From assembly GCA_963794475.1 (NCBI GenBank), contig CAWCDW010000007.1, positions 348,677 to 412,676 of the forward strand: a DNA stretch of 64,000 bases. Direction: 5' to 3'. The position numbers were made by a program, and so were the translations under genes. The notes under the pieces are model-generated. The model was not told the origin of the DNA. It searched no databases and saw only the letters and a program-made list of their open reading frames with translations. How positions within the stretch are numbered: the stretch's first letter is position 1; each line of letters opens with the position of its first letter. The stretch is from GAS188 sp963794475. Its GTDB lineage: Bacteria > Pseudomonadota > Alphaproteobacteria > Rhizobiales > Beijerinckiaceae. Shown here in pieces: positions 39,727 through 48,427 of the stretch.

Positions 39727-40428
39727 ATGGCCGAAAGACCGATATTTATTCCTGCAAAAGGTGCACAGGGCTTCGTGAGGGAGATTAAACTCAGCATCCC
39801 TTGGGCTAGTGGTTTTGCACCATCACAGAAGAAGAAAAATGTAGAGGCCTTGCATCAGGCCGCTGCACTCAAAGGTTTATCACCTCTACTTGAGGTGTCG
39901 ACAAAATCGGACGAAGTCGCTGGTCGACACCTCAGCGCTTTTCATCTTAAGATTTATAGCGATATCGGAGAAATTCCGCTAGAAAGCGCTTATCAAGGCA
40001 GCAAAGTCTTCGAAAGAGGAGGGCCATATACCGATCTTTACGAAAAGGATGCGAGAACAGCAAAGCGTGATCACCGGCTTAAGGAGTTTGGCAGGATTAT
40101 CCGCTTCGAATTTGAAGGGCATGAGTTCCCTCTTCAACCAATGACCGTCTTCTATGACTGGTTATATCTAACGGCAATATACCCCCATCGCCGATGGCTT
40201 ATGGACAGACTTACAAGTAAGGCTGGCTACGTTGGATTTACAGATATAGAATTTAACCCTAGCAAGTCCGTCAACTGTCAAGCACGTTCATGCGCTTTAT
40301 TTGTTGCGCTATCTCAAGGGGGGCTGCTGGATCGCGCAATTGAATCTCCCGATGCGTTTGTTGAAACCATCAAGAGCCATGCGTTTCCCCGTATCGGCCA
40401 AGAATCGGGACGACAACTTTCCCTTTAG
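39727..40428 (+). CDS. NADAR-type antitoxin partner of the DarT-like gene
   Basis: This 233-residue protein starts three bases after the toxin stop. Features fit NADAR ADP-ribosylglycosidase-like proteins associated with DarT1: STKSDEVAGRHLSAFHLKI, then PLESAYQGSKVF (resembling the NADAR EHxxQAxK motif), GPYTDLYEKDARTAKRD, FYDWLYLTAIYPH, and FTDIEFNPSKSVNCQARS near the C terminus. NADAR domains reverse guanine ADP-ribosylation of DNA in such pairs, so this is likely the antidote. That is a family-level inference, drawn by eye. GC is low like the toxin gene, which points to acquisition as a unit. Confidence 0.72.
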   Translation: MAERPIFIPAKGAQGFVREIKLSIPWASGFAPSQKKKNVEALHQAAALKGLSPLLEVSTKSDEVAGRHLSAFHLKIYSDIGEIPLESAYQGSKVFERGGPYTDLYEKDARTAKRDHRLKEFGRIIRFEFEGHEFPLQPMTVFYDWLYLTAIYPHRRWLMDRLTSKAGYVGFTDIEFNPSKSVNCQARSCALFVALSQGGLLDRAIESPDAFVETIKSHAFPRIGQESGRQLSL

Positions 40429-40497
40429 CGGCCCAGCCCGTGACCTTTGCGCTTTGGACAATCTCGTGCGGACAATACAGATTTTGCGCGCGCGGCG

Positions 40498-41778
40498 TCA
40501 CCCGACCGGTTGGCCGACGACGACCACCAACATGCGCTTCGTGTCGAGCAGCCGCTTCGCCACCCTTGCGATATCGGCTGCATTGACGGCGGCGATCTCT
40601 TCGTTGCGGCGGTTGAAGTAATCCATGCCGAGATCGTCGAGTTGCGCCTGCAGAAGCTCGCGCGCGATCTTGGTCGAGGTGTCGAATCTGAGCGCGTAGG
40701 AACCGGTGAGGTATTTCTTGGCCTTGTCGAGCTCGTCGGCGGAGACATTGCCGCCGGAAAGCCCCTCGATCTCGGCCGTGATCACCGAAATCGATTCGCG
40801 CGCGCGCTCGTTCTTGGTCGAGGTCGCTCCGGCAAGGAGGGAGCCGTGCTTGAAAGGCGAGAGGCTCGAATAGACCGAATAGGCAAGGCCACGCTTCTCG
40901 CGCACCTCGGTCCAAAGCCTCGAGGTGAAGCTTCCGCCACCGAGAATATGGTTCATCACCACCGCCGGCACGTAATCCTCGTCCTTGCGCGCAAGCCCCG
41001 GCAGACCGAAGACGATCACCGATTGCGGCACCGGCAGATCGATCTTGCGCTCCTCCCCTCCCCTCATCACCCGGTCCTCGACCGGGCTGAGCTCGGCGCG
41101 TGAAGGCAGATCGGCGAAGACGCGGTCGAGCGCCTCGACAAGCGTCCTCTCGTCGATATCGCCGACGACCGCGATCTTGAGCCCGTCGCGTGCGAAGCCC
41201 TTGCGCCGATAGCTCTCGAGATCGTCGCGGGTGATCTGCGGCACGCTGTCCAGCGTGCCATTTGGCGCGAGGCCGTAAGGATGGTCCGGAAAACCGGCCG
41301 CCGCGAAAGCGTGGCGGGCGATGGCGTTCGGCTCCTTTGCCTCGTGGCGCAACCTCGCCATGATCTGCGCCTTCACCCGCTCCATGGCGTCAGGCTCAAA
41401 CCGCGGCTCGTGCAACGAAAGACGCAAAAGCTCGAAAGCCTCATCGCGATTCTTGGTGAGCGTCTTGAGCGTGCCGCTGAAATAGTCGCGATCGGCATCG
41501 AAATGCAGATCGATCGCCAAGTCTTCGAGCTTCTCGTGGAAGGCAATGGAATCATAAGGACCCGCGCCTTCGTCGAGCATGCCCGACAAGAGATGGGCGA
41601 CGCCCGGCTTGCCTTGCGGGTCTTGCGAAGACCCGCCCGCGAAGGCGAACTGAACGGCGACCAAAGGATTGGTGTGATCCTCGACGAGCCAGGCCTCGAC
41701 GCCGCGTGGCGAAATCACCTTGCGTGCCGCGGTGGCGCGCACTGGGGCCGCCGTCACCACCATCGCCGCGGCCGTCAT
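40498..41778 (-). CDS. M16 family peptidase, non-catalytic subunit type
   Basis: This 426-residue protein has the paired M16 fold (EAWLVEDHTNPLVAVQFAFAGGSSQDP near residue 25; RLWTEVREKRGLAYSVYSSL near 300) but reads VAHLLSGML where active members have HxxEH, so the zinc site is missing. Such proteins pair with a catalytic partner, as in PqqF/MPP-type processing peptidases. Its partner is the next gene upstream, which it overlaps by four bases (41775-41778). The N-terminal TAAAMVVTAAPVRATAAR could be a weak signal sequence. Confidence 0.88.
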   Translation of the reverse strand: MTAAAMVVTAAPVRATAARKVISPRGVEAWLVEDHTNPLVAVQFAFAGGSSQDPQGKPGVAHLLSGMLDEGAGPYDSIAFHEKLEDLAIDLHFDADRDYFSGTLKTLTKNRDEAFELLRLSLHEPRFEPDAMERVKAQIMARLRHEAKEPNAIARHAFAAAGFPDHPYGLAPNGTLDSVPQITRDDLESYRRKGFARDGLKIAVVGDIDERTLVEALDRVFADLPSRAELSPVEDRVMRGGEERKIDLPVPQSVIVFGLPGLARKDEDYVPAVVMNHILGGGSFTSRLWTEVREKRGLAYSVYSSLSPFKHGSLLAGATSTKNERARESISVITAEIEGLSGGNVSADELDKAKKYLTGSYALRFDTSTKIARELLQAQLDDLGMDYFNRRNEEIAAVNAADIARVAKRLLDTKRMLVVVVGQPVG

Positions 41779-43115
41779 GGCTCGGTCCCGATCAAATAGC
41801 CGGTGACGGAGCGCTTCTTGTCGAGCCAATGAAGCGCCTTTTTCACCTCATCGCCGGGCACGCGCTCGATGAGCTCCGGCCAATTGATGACCTGCGCCAC
41901 CGTGAGGCCGGTCGTGAGCGCGGCGCCGAAATTGCGTGCCAGCGCCGATTGGCTGTCGCGCTGGTAGATCGCGTCGGCGACGAGCCGCGTCTTGGCGCGC
42001 TGAAACTCGGCTTCGGAAAAACCGCCTTCGGCCATTTCGGCAAGCGTCTCGTCGAGCCCGGCCTCGAGCTGTTCAAGCGACACGCCTTGCGCCGGCACGG
42101 CGTAAATCCCGAAGAGGTGGTCATCGAGCGCGGTGCCCGCGTACCAGGCGCTCGCCGACACGGCGAGCTTGCGCTCGAGCACGAGGCGCTGGTTGAGCCT
42201 TCCTGTCGATTGCGCCCCCATCGCCTGGGCCAGAACGTCGAGGGCTTCGGCCTCGCCGGGCTTCGCCGTCGCGTAGGAAGGCGTCAGATACATGCGCTGC
42301 AGCACCGGCTGCTGCACCCGTTCATCAGAAAGCACCACCTTGCGGGCGGCCACGGGCTCAGGCTCCTTGGCCCGCATGCGCGGGGCAAGATCGGGAGTGG
42401 GCGAGGCCTGGCCATAAGTCGCCTCGGCCAGTTCCCTGACTTCACCTGCCTCGACGTCACCGGCGACGATCAAGATCGCATTGTTGGGCGCATAGAAGCG
42501 CCGGTAAAAGGCGAGCGCATCGGCGCGATTGAGGCTCTCGATCTCCGGTTTCCAGCCGATGATCGGCGCTCCATAAGGGTGGTTCACGAAAGCGGCGGCG
42601 GCCATCGCTTCGCCGAGCTGAGACGAGGGCACCGAATCGGTGCGCATGCGGCGCTCCTCGAGCACGACCTCGCGCTCGGGATCAACGACCGCGTCCGTGA
42701 GGATGAGGCCGCGCATCCGATCAGCCTCGAATTCCATCAGGATGCGCAGATGCTGCTTGGCGACACGCTGAAAATAGGCGGTGTAATCATTCGAGGTGAA
42801 GGCGTTCTCCTCTCCGCCGAGCTCCGCCACGGTTCTCGAGAATTCGCCCTCGGGATGGGCTTTCGTGCCCTTGAACATGAGATGCTCGAGGAAATGCGCG
42901 ATACCCGTTTTCCCGCGTGGCTCATCCGCGGCGCCGGCCCGATACCAGATCATATGGGTCACGACAGGCGTGCGGTGATCGGGGATCACGACGACATCGA
43001 GCCCATTGGCGAGGCGGAATTCGCTGATCGCGACCGCCCCCTCGGCCGCGCCATCGCTCTTGGCTCCCGCCAAGACCAAGCCTGCGGACACCTTCTCGCC
43101 CATCACATCACCCAT
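41775..43115 (-). CDS. M16 family zinc peptidase, catalytic subunit
   Basis: This protein of about 446 residues has the inverted zinc motif HFLEHLMFKGT near residue 79 and the downstream Glu in the ENAFTSNDYTAYF region. It resembles the beta-subunit of mitochondrial processing peptidase and bacterial PqqL-like proteases. The start at 43115 (MGDVMGEKVS) or 43103 is uncertain. It is followed by the inactive partner with a four-base overlap, so the two are translated together and probably form a heterodimer. Confidence 0.92.
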   Translation of the reverse strand: MGDVMGEKVSAGLVLAGAKSDGAAEGAVAISEFRLANGLDVVVIPDHRTPVVTHMIWYRAGAADEPRGKTGIAHFLEHLMFKGTKAHPEGEFSRTVAELGGEENAFTSNDYTAYFQRVAKQHLRILMEFEADRMRGLILTDAVVDPEREVVLEERRMRTDSVPSSQLGEAMAAAAFVNHPYGAPIIGWKPEIESLNRADALAFYRRFYAPNNAILIVAGDVEAGEVRELAEATYGQASPTPDLAPRMRAKEPEPVAARKVVLSDERVQQPVLQRMYLTPSYATAKPGEAEALDVLAQAMGAQSTGRLNQRLVLERKLAVSASAWYAGTALDDHLFGIYAVPAQGVSLEQLEAGLDETLAEMAEGGFSEAEFQRAKTRLVADAIYQRDSQSALARNFGAALTTGLTVAQVINWPELIERVPGDEVKKALHWLDKKRSVTGYLIGTEP

Positions 43116-43439
43116 TGACCCGAAGCTTAAAGAACGCAGAACACGCGACCCGCCGAAATTGCAAGCTCGGGATGAAGATCGCGCGCCCAATCATCCTCGA
43201 TGCTGAATATAGTGAGTCCCGACCGGCGAAACATGCGTTCCGCTCGACCATGCCTCGCACCGAAAGAAGGCCTCGCCCGACCCGGCCAATGCAAACACCG
43301 CCCTCACGCGCACCCTCAAGGAGACAGCGCAAGGCCTGTAAAGGTCGATTTTCGCGAAAAGGCAAAAAAGATGCGAAATGGCGTGCGCGACCGTGAGTGC
43401 CTCCTCGTCGGCCGACGCTAAGCTATTTACCCAGTAACG

Positions 43440-44180
43440 TCACTGATCCTTATCGTTCTCATAGCTGCCTTTTTGGCGCTGCGACTGCTCCTTCACGAAA
43501 GCCAGGGGATCGCCGCCTTCAGCCGCCTTGTCATATTTGACGGGCGGCCCATACTGCTTCTTGAATGCCGCCTTGTCGGAGGGTTTGCGGTATCCGGCCG
43601 GCGGATCGGTTAGATAGCGCCGTTTGGGCTCATAGCCTGGACGGATCTGATCTTCCGACTCGGGGTCCTGCGAGGCGAATTGCTGGCCCTGCGCGCGGAT
43701 GACGCTGTTAGGAATGAAGCCGTTCTCGTTTTGACGGTTTGTGTCATAGGTGGTCCCGGGAGGCCCCGCGGGCTGCACGGGCGGGCTCGATGACTTCCCC
43801 GCGAGCATGGTCCAGACCGAAAGGCGCGTTTCCTCGCCGCCATTGTCGCCGCCCTGGCGCCGGACGACGGGCTGGGCGCTCTCGGCCTTTTCCTTGAGCT
43901 TCGCCGCGACATCCGGGTCTGTCGGCCACTCCGGGTTGCGCTCGGCGACGTGCTGTGCCGGCGCGGGCAGATCCAACGACTTCGGCACCACGAGCGGCGC
44001 CCGCTCATGGTATTCGATCGGATCCCGCTCGGGCGCCACGATGCCGAGGGTCGTTAGAGCTCCCTTCAACGGCGTGTCGCTGAATATCTGGGCCGAGGCC
44101 GGCTTGGCCGAAGCTATCGCGGTTCCCGCAATCGCGAGAACAAGCGTCAGGGCCCGCCGATGAATTGCATTTGCTCGCAT
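43440..44180 (-). CDS. DUF3035 (BamF-like) envelope protein
   Basis: This protein of about 246 residues has a signal peptide (RRALTLVLAIAGTAIASAKPASAQ, cleavage after ASA) and a hydrophilic Pro-rich mature part. The segment EYHERAPLVVPKSLDLPAP near residue 60 and DPPAGYRKPSD near 200 resemble DUF3035, which includes the Bam-complex lipoprotein BamF of alphaproteobacteria. There is no lipobox Cys here. Position between lspA and M16 peptidases fits a conserved envelope gene cluster. Alternative starts lie at 44189 and 44192. The 324 bases between it and the M16 gene hold nothing I can support. Confidence 0.7.
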   Translation of the reverse strand: MRANAIHRRALTLVLAIAGTAIASAKPASAQIFSDTPLKGALTTLGIVAPERDPIEYHERAPLVVPKSLDLPAPAQHVAERNPEWPTDPDVAAKLKEKAESAQPVVRRQGGDNGGEETRLSVWTMLAGKSSSPPVQPAGPPGTTYDTNRQNENGFIPNSVIRAQGQQFASQDPESEDQIRPGYEPKRRYLTDPPAGYRKPSDKAAFKKQYGPPVKYDKAAEGGDPLAFVKEQSQRQKGSYENDKDQ

Positions 44181-44337
44181 GAAACCCATCATTCTAACAT
44201 CCGCACAATGCCGCTTTGGATACAAACCACCTGCGGCGGAAGCAAGGCATCGCGATCTTCTACCCCGATTTGCCGATTAGCTCCAGCGGAAGGGTGAAAG
44301 ATAAAGCGTAAGGGGTGAAAAGGCGCGTACCCCTTCC

Positions 44338-44868
44338 CTATTCCCCCAATTCTGGCGATTTTTCGTCCTTCCCCTCCCTCACGATGATCGATTCGAGAAG
44401 GAGGAGCACGACGCCGACCGAAATCGCCGTATCCGCGAGATTGAACGAAAAGGGGAAATCGAGCCAAGGGATAGTCCCGCCGTGCAAATGCAGGAAATCG
44501 ATCACCGCGCCGTAAATCACCCTGTCAAGCGCATTTCCGAGCGCCCCGCCGGCAATGAGACCGAGCGCCGCTCCCATCAGCCAAGATTTCGTGCGGGTGA
44601 GCCAGATGCCGATCAGGACGATGGCGCCGAGCGCCAGCGCGACGAGGAGCCAACGCCCGATTTCGCTGTGCTGTTGAAACAAGCCGTAGGAAATGCCGTG
44701 ATTCCAGACGAAGGAAACGTCGAGAAAGGGCAAAATCCGGATTTGCGCGCCCTCGGCGAGGCCGATCACGCGCAGGAGATAGAAGTTGCAGGCCTGGTCG
44801 AGAAGGACCGTCGCGAGCGCGAGCTCACAGCCGAGCCGCAAGGGCGCGTGCCGCGTTCCTCCCGTCAC
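44338..44868 (-). CDS. lspA: Lipoprotein signal peptidase
   Basis: This 176-residue inner-membrane aspartyl protease cleaves prolipoproteins at the modified Cys. Four hydrophobic segments and the catalytic motifs are present: VWNHGISYGLF near residue 54, GNALDRVIYGAVIDFL near 111 (first Asp) and FNLADTAISVG near 142 (second Asp). The N-terminal segment reads LLDQACNFYLL. It overlaps ribF by four bases (44865-44868), an arrangement common in many bacteria, usually with ileS in between; ileS is absent here. Confidence 0.92.
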   Translation of the reverse strand: MTGGTRHAPLRLGCELALATVLLDQACNFYLLRVIGLAEGAQIRILPFLDVSFVWNHGISYGLFQQHSEIGRWLLVALALGAIVLIGIWLTRTKSWLMGAALGLIAGGALGNALDRVIYGAVIDFLHLHGGTIPWLDFPFSFNLADTAISVGVVLLLLESIIVREGKDEKSPELGE

Positions 44869-45842
44869 GCGACTTGCCTTTCGAAGATCGAGGCTTTCGC
44901 GCCCGGCGCGCTGCGCGCGAGCGCGCCCTTCGCATCGAGCACATCGCGGCGCATCTTTGCGATGAGCGCTTCCGCGCTTTCGAATTTTTCCTCGCCGCGA
45001 AGCCAGTCCACGAATTCCACGATAAGGGGTTTTCCGTAAAGATCGCCGTCGAAATCGAAGAGATAGACCTCGAGAAGCGGGGCGCCATTGTCGAAAGTGG
45101 GCCGTCGGCCGAAGCTTGCGACGCCCTCATGCGCGCGCCCATCGACGAGCGCACGAACCGCGTAGATGCCGTGGCGCAGCCGGCAGGATGGATCGAGCCG
45201 CAAGTTCGCGGTCGGAAATCCAAGCGATCGCCCACGCTTCTCGCCGTGGCGCACCTCGCCGACCACGAACCAGCGATGCCCCAAGAGCTCGCTCGCGAGA
45301 GCGATATTGCCGGCCTCGAGCGCGGCGCGCACGGCACTCGAGGAGACGCGCAGAGCCTCGCTCGTCGCGACCTCGGGCAGGATCTCGACCGCAAAGCCGC
45401 GACGCCCGCCCTCTTGCGCGAGAAGCTCCGAGGTGCCGGAACGCCGCGCGCCAAAACGGAAATCCGTGCCGATGACCACCGCCGAAATATCGAGGCGAGC
45501 GACGAGCCATTCCTCAATGAAGGAAGTCGCTTCCAGCCTCGCCGTCTCCGCATTGAAGCTGAGCACGATCAAGGCATCAAGCCCGAGCTTGTCAGCAATG
45601 AGCGTCTTCTCCGCGAATGGGGTCAAGCGAAACACCGGCGCCTGCGGGCGGAAGAAATCGCGAGGATGCGGCTCGAACGTCAAGACCGCGCCCGGCCGGC
45701 CGAGACGGCGCGCGAGCGCAAGCGTCTTGTCGATCACCGCGCGATGGCCGCGATGCAGCCCATCGAAATTGCCGATGGCGACCACCGGCCGCGAAAGCTC
45801 GCTCGGCAGGCTCTGCGGATCATGAAGAACGGCGATCGGCAT
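44865..45842 (-). CDS. ribF: Bifunctional riboflavin kinase / FAD synthetase
   Basis: This 325-residue enzyme makes FMN and then FAD. The N-terminal FAD synthetase domain shows IGNFDGLHRGHRAV near residue 23 and FEPHPRDFF near 55; the C-terminal kinase domain shows GEKRGRSLGFPTANLRL near 205 and IYAVRALVDG near 228. The start at 45842 (MPIAVLHD) is placed by similarity to the family start. Its stop overlaps the lspA start, and the HAD-family gene lies immediately upstream with about 20 bases between. Confidence 0.94.
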   Translation of the reverse strand: MPIAVLHDPQSLPSELSRPVVAIGNFDGLHRGHRAVIDKTLALARRLGRPGAVLTFEPHPRDFFRPQAPVFRLTPFAEKTLIADKLGLDALIVLSFNAETARLEATSFIEEWLVARLDISAVVIGTDFRFGARRSGTSELLAQEGGRRGFAVEILPEVATSEALRVSSSAVRAALEAGNIALASELLGHRWFVVGEVRHGEKRGRSLGFPTANLRLDPSCRLRHGIYAVRALVDGRAHEGVASFGRRPTFDNGAPLLEVYLFDFDGDLYGKPLIVEFVDWLRGEEKFESAEALIAKMRRDVLDAKGALARSAPGAKASIFERQVA

Positions 45843-45861
45843 GAGGTTCGGATCGTGGCCG

Positions 45862-46800
45862 CTACCAGCGCAGCTCGGCGATGACCGCATCGGGTTGCCC
45901 CGGCGCATCGGCGAGCAGGCGCTCGAGAGCGGAACGAAGGAGGACGCCTTGCGGCATCAACTCCTTCGCGTGGATCCCCTTGGCGACGAGCAGCGCGCGG
46001 GCCCCGATCCCGCTGGCGCCCGCGATGTCGGTTCGCGGCGCATCGCCGATCGCGAGAACACGGCCGGGATCGATCGAGCCGCCGCGGCGCCGCTGCGCCT
46101 TGGAAAGCGCGAGCTCATAGATCGGCCGATGCGGCTTTCCGGCGTAGAGCACCTTGCCGCCGAGGCTCTCATAGAGTGCCGCCAGCGAGCCCGCGCAAAG
46201 GAGGAGCTCATCGCCCTTTTCGACGACGAGATCCGGATTGGCGCAGACGAACTCGAGACCGCGGCTCGCAAGCTCGCTCAACTGCGCCCGGAAGGGCTCG
46301 GCCGAGCGCGCATCTTCCGGCATTGGCCCGGTGCAGAGGAAATATTGCGCATCCTTCGCAGCGACGCGCGGCGCGTCGAGGCCGTCAAAAAGACGGAAAT
46401 CACGTGGAGGCCCCATATGCAGCAAGGGAACTCCAGGGCGCGAGGCGACCACCTCGCGCGTGAGATCCCCCGAGGTCACGAAATCGTCGAAGGCTTCGCG
46501 CGTCACGCCAAGCTGGGCCAAACGCTTCTCGACCGCCTCATGGGGGCGCGGCGCGTTGGAGATGAGGATCACAGTGCCGCCGCGCCCGCGAAAGCGGCGC
46601 AAGGCCTCCGCGGCTTCGGGATAGGACTCAAGCCCGTTGTGGAGCACTCCCCAGACATCGCAGAGGACGACGTCGAACCCCTTCGCGAGCGCGCTCAATC
46701 CCTCGATGACGGGCGGGGCATAGGTTGTCTGCGGCAAAAGGGCCTCCGCCGAGGTTACAACAAGGGCATTTGCGCTAAAGATCGCGCCCTCTGGCGTCAA
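45862..46800 (-). CDS. TIGR01459-type HAD-superfamily hydrolase
   Basis: This 312-residue phosphatase-like protein is of the NagD/PGP type. Motif I is CDVWGVLHNGLESYP near residue 47 and motif III/IV GKPHRPIYELAL and IGDAPRTDIAGASGIGARALLV near 240. The first DxD aspartate pair reads DVWG, as is normal for this alphaproteobacterial subgroup. The substrate is unknown. No ATG lies near the expected start; the TTG at 46800 with GAAGG upstream is the likely initiator. It is transcribed toward ribF-lspA and may share their message. Confidence 0.85.
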   Translation of the reverse strand: MTPEGAIFSANALVVTSAEALLPQTTYAPPVIEGLSALAKGFDVVLCDVWGVLHNGLESYPEAAEALRRFRGRGGTVILISNAPRPHEAVEKRLAQLGVTREAFDDFVTSGDLTREVVASRPGVPLLHMGPPRDFRLFDGLDAPRVAAKDAQYFLCTGPMPEDARSAEPFRAQLSELASRGLEFVCANPDLVVEKGDELLLCAGSLAALYESLGGKVLYAGKPHRPIYELALSKAQRRRGGSIDPGRVLAIGDAPRTDIAGASGIGARALLVAKGIHAKELMPQGVLLRSALERLLADAPGQPDAVIAELRW

Positions 46801-46927
46801 GTTGCCTTCGGTCCGAGCTTTCTAAGCCTCGCGGGCAGGACCTCCACCGCGAGGCTTGAAACAGGTTTGAGACAGGACGAAACTATCGCGTTCCGAGGCC
46901 TGTAGCGCTAAATTGGGAGATGAACCC

Positions 46928-46988
46928 GCCGGCAGCGTGCTGCCGGCTCGAGGGCCACACGGGAGCGATCCTGCGTGGCCCTTGTTTT
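46928..46988 (+). ncRNA. Candidate structured RNA with two hairpins
   Basis: Two stems follow each other. The first is a perfect GCCGGCAGC / GCTGCCGGC (46928-46947). The second is AGGGCCAC (46951-46958) with GTGGCCCT (46975-46982), continued after one mismatch by CGGGA / TCCTG and closed by a GCGA tetraloop, a GNRA type. TTGTTTTG follows, giving a terminator-like end. It lies in the 417-base spacer before argD, in the same direction. It could be a small RNA, an argD leader or simply a terminator. I do not recognise a known family. Confidence 0.5.
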
Positions 46989-47217
46989 GTCCTGTTCAGA
47001 CGCGCACTCATCTACGTCGATAGCTTCAACCACTATTTCAGAATGCTCAAACAGCGCCCTGCCTTCAGATGGCTGGACCTGAGGGTGCATTAGGCTATTT
47101 GACAGGCGCCATCCGCGAGCTATGGTATGCGTTCGTGCCGCCCGTGGGGCGGCGATTTCATTTGTGGCGCCAGGGCGCACCATCACCGAGCGCTCGCCTT
47201 GCAACGGGAGGATAGTC

Positions 47218-48417
47218 GTGACGACGTCAGCATTATTGCCGACATTCGCGCGTGCGGATCTCTCCTTCGAGCGAGGCGAGGGATCGTGGCTTTACGACAC
47301 GAAGGGCAATGCCTATCTCGATGCCGGCGGCGGCATCGCGGTGAACTCGCTCGGCCACGCCCATCCCCATCTCGTAAGCGCGCTCGTCGAGCAGGCCCAA
47401 AAGGTCTGGCACGTCTCGAATCTGATGCGCATTCCGGGCGGAGAGCGCCTCGCCGAGCGTCTGGTCGCGGCGAGCTTCGCCGACAAGGTGTTCTTCGTGA
47501 ATTCGGGCGCGGAAGCCAATGAATGCGCGATCAAGATGGCGCGCAAGTTCCACGCGCACGGCGGTCATCCGGAACGCTACCGCATCCTCACCTTCGAGGG
47601 TGCCTTCCATGGGCGCACGCTGGCGACCATCGCGGCCGGCGGGCAGCAGAAATATATCGACGGCTTCGGGCCCAAGGTCGACGGTTTCGACCAGGTGAGC
47701 ATCGACGATTTGGTCGCGATCGAAAAATGGATCGGCCCCGAGAGCGCAGCCTTCATGATCGAGCCGATCATGGCCGAAGGGGGCGTGCGCGTCGTCAAGC
47801 CGCAAACCTTGCGCCATTTGCGTGCGCTCGCCGACAAGCACGGCCTCATGCTGATCTTCGACGAGGTGCAGACCGGCGTTGGCCGTTCGGGACGCTTCTT
47901 CGCCCATGAGAAGGTCGGCGTCACGCCCGACATCCTCTCCGTCGCCAAGGGCATCGGCGGCGGCTTTCCGCTCGGTGCCTGCCTCGCGACGGAGCACGCC
48001 GCCAGAGGCATGACCGTGGGCACGCATGGCACGACCTTCGGCGGCAATCCGCTCGCCATGGCTTGCGGCAACGCCGTGCTCGACGTGGTGCTTGCGCCGG
48101 GCTTTCTCGAGGAGGTCGAGCGCAAGTCCCTGCTCTTGAAGCAGCGGCTTGCCGAGCTCAAGGACCGTCATCCCGGGGTTATCGCCGAAATTCGCGGCGA
48201 CGGCCTCTTGGTCGGGCTTCGCCTCGAGACCTCGAACATGGAGTTCACGAACGCCGCGCGCACCGAGAAGCTCCTCGTCGTGCCGGCCGGCGACAACACC
48301 GTGCGGCTTCTGCCGCCGCTCACCATCACGGACGCCGAGATCGGCGAGGTGATGGGCCGGCTCGACGCGGCCGCGACCCGCGCCGAGGAGGCTACGCCTC
48401 GCCGGGCGGCGGAGTGA
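47218..48417 (+). CDS. argD: Acetylornithine aminotransferase
   Basis: This 399-residue class III PLP aminotransferase converts N-acetylglutamate semialdehyde to N-acetylornithine in arginine synthesis. The PLP lysine is in SVAKGIGGGFPLGA near residue 250; other motifs are FFVNSGAEANECAIK near 97 and LIFDEVQTGVGRSG near 215. The start is GTG at 47218 because GGGAGG sits six bases upstream and family similarity begins there; the frame is open farther upstream but is not similar. argF follows 11 bases later. Confidence 0.95.
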   Translation: MTTSALLPTFARADLSFERGEGSWLYDTKGNAYLDAGGGIAVNSLGHAHPHLVSALVEQAQKVWHVSNLMRIPGGERLAERLVAASFADKVFFVNSGAEANECAIKMARKFHAHGGHPERYRILTFEGAFHGRTLATIAAGGQQKYIDGFGPKVDGFDQVSIDDLVAIEKWIGPESAAFMIEPIMAEGGVRVVKPQTLRHLRALADKHGLMLIFDEVQTGVGRSGRFFAHEKVGVTPDILSVAKGIGGGFPLGACLATEHAARGMTVGTHGTTFGGNPLAMACGNAVLDVVLAPGFLEEVERKSLLLKQRLAELKDRHPGVIAEIRGDGLLVGLRLETSNMEFTNAARTEKLLVVPAGDNTVRLLPPLTITDAEIGEVMGRLDAAATRAEEATPRRAAE

Positions 48418-48427
48418 GGCCCGTGCC

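Noticed and set aside
39727..40428. DarG macrodomain antitoxin
   Set aside because: No macrodomain glycine-rich loops are visible; the ESAYQGSK and GPYTDLY segments fit a NADAR-type partner better.
43116..43439. A plus-strand open frame of about 90 residues
   Set aside because: Its translation is Arg/Pro-rich and typical of a random high-GC frame, without a ribosome binding site or recognisable domain.
46928..46988. SRP RNA, 6S RNA or tmRNA
   Set aside because: No SRP domain IV sequence, 6S central bubble or tRNA-like domain is visible; the hairpins only support a generic structured RNA.
47122..47217. Longer argD start upstream of GTG 47218
   Set aside because: The extension is not similar to aminotransferases, while the GTG has a strong ribosome binding site and the family sequence starts there.
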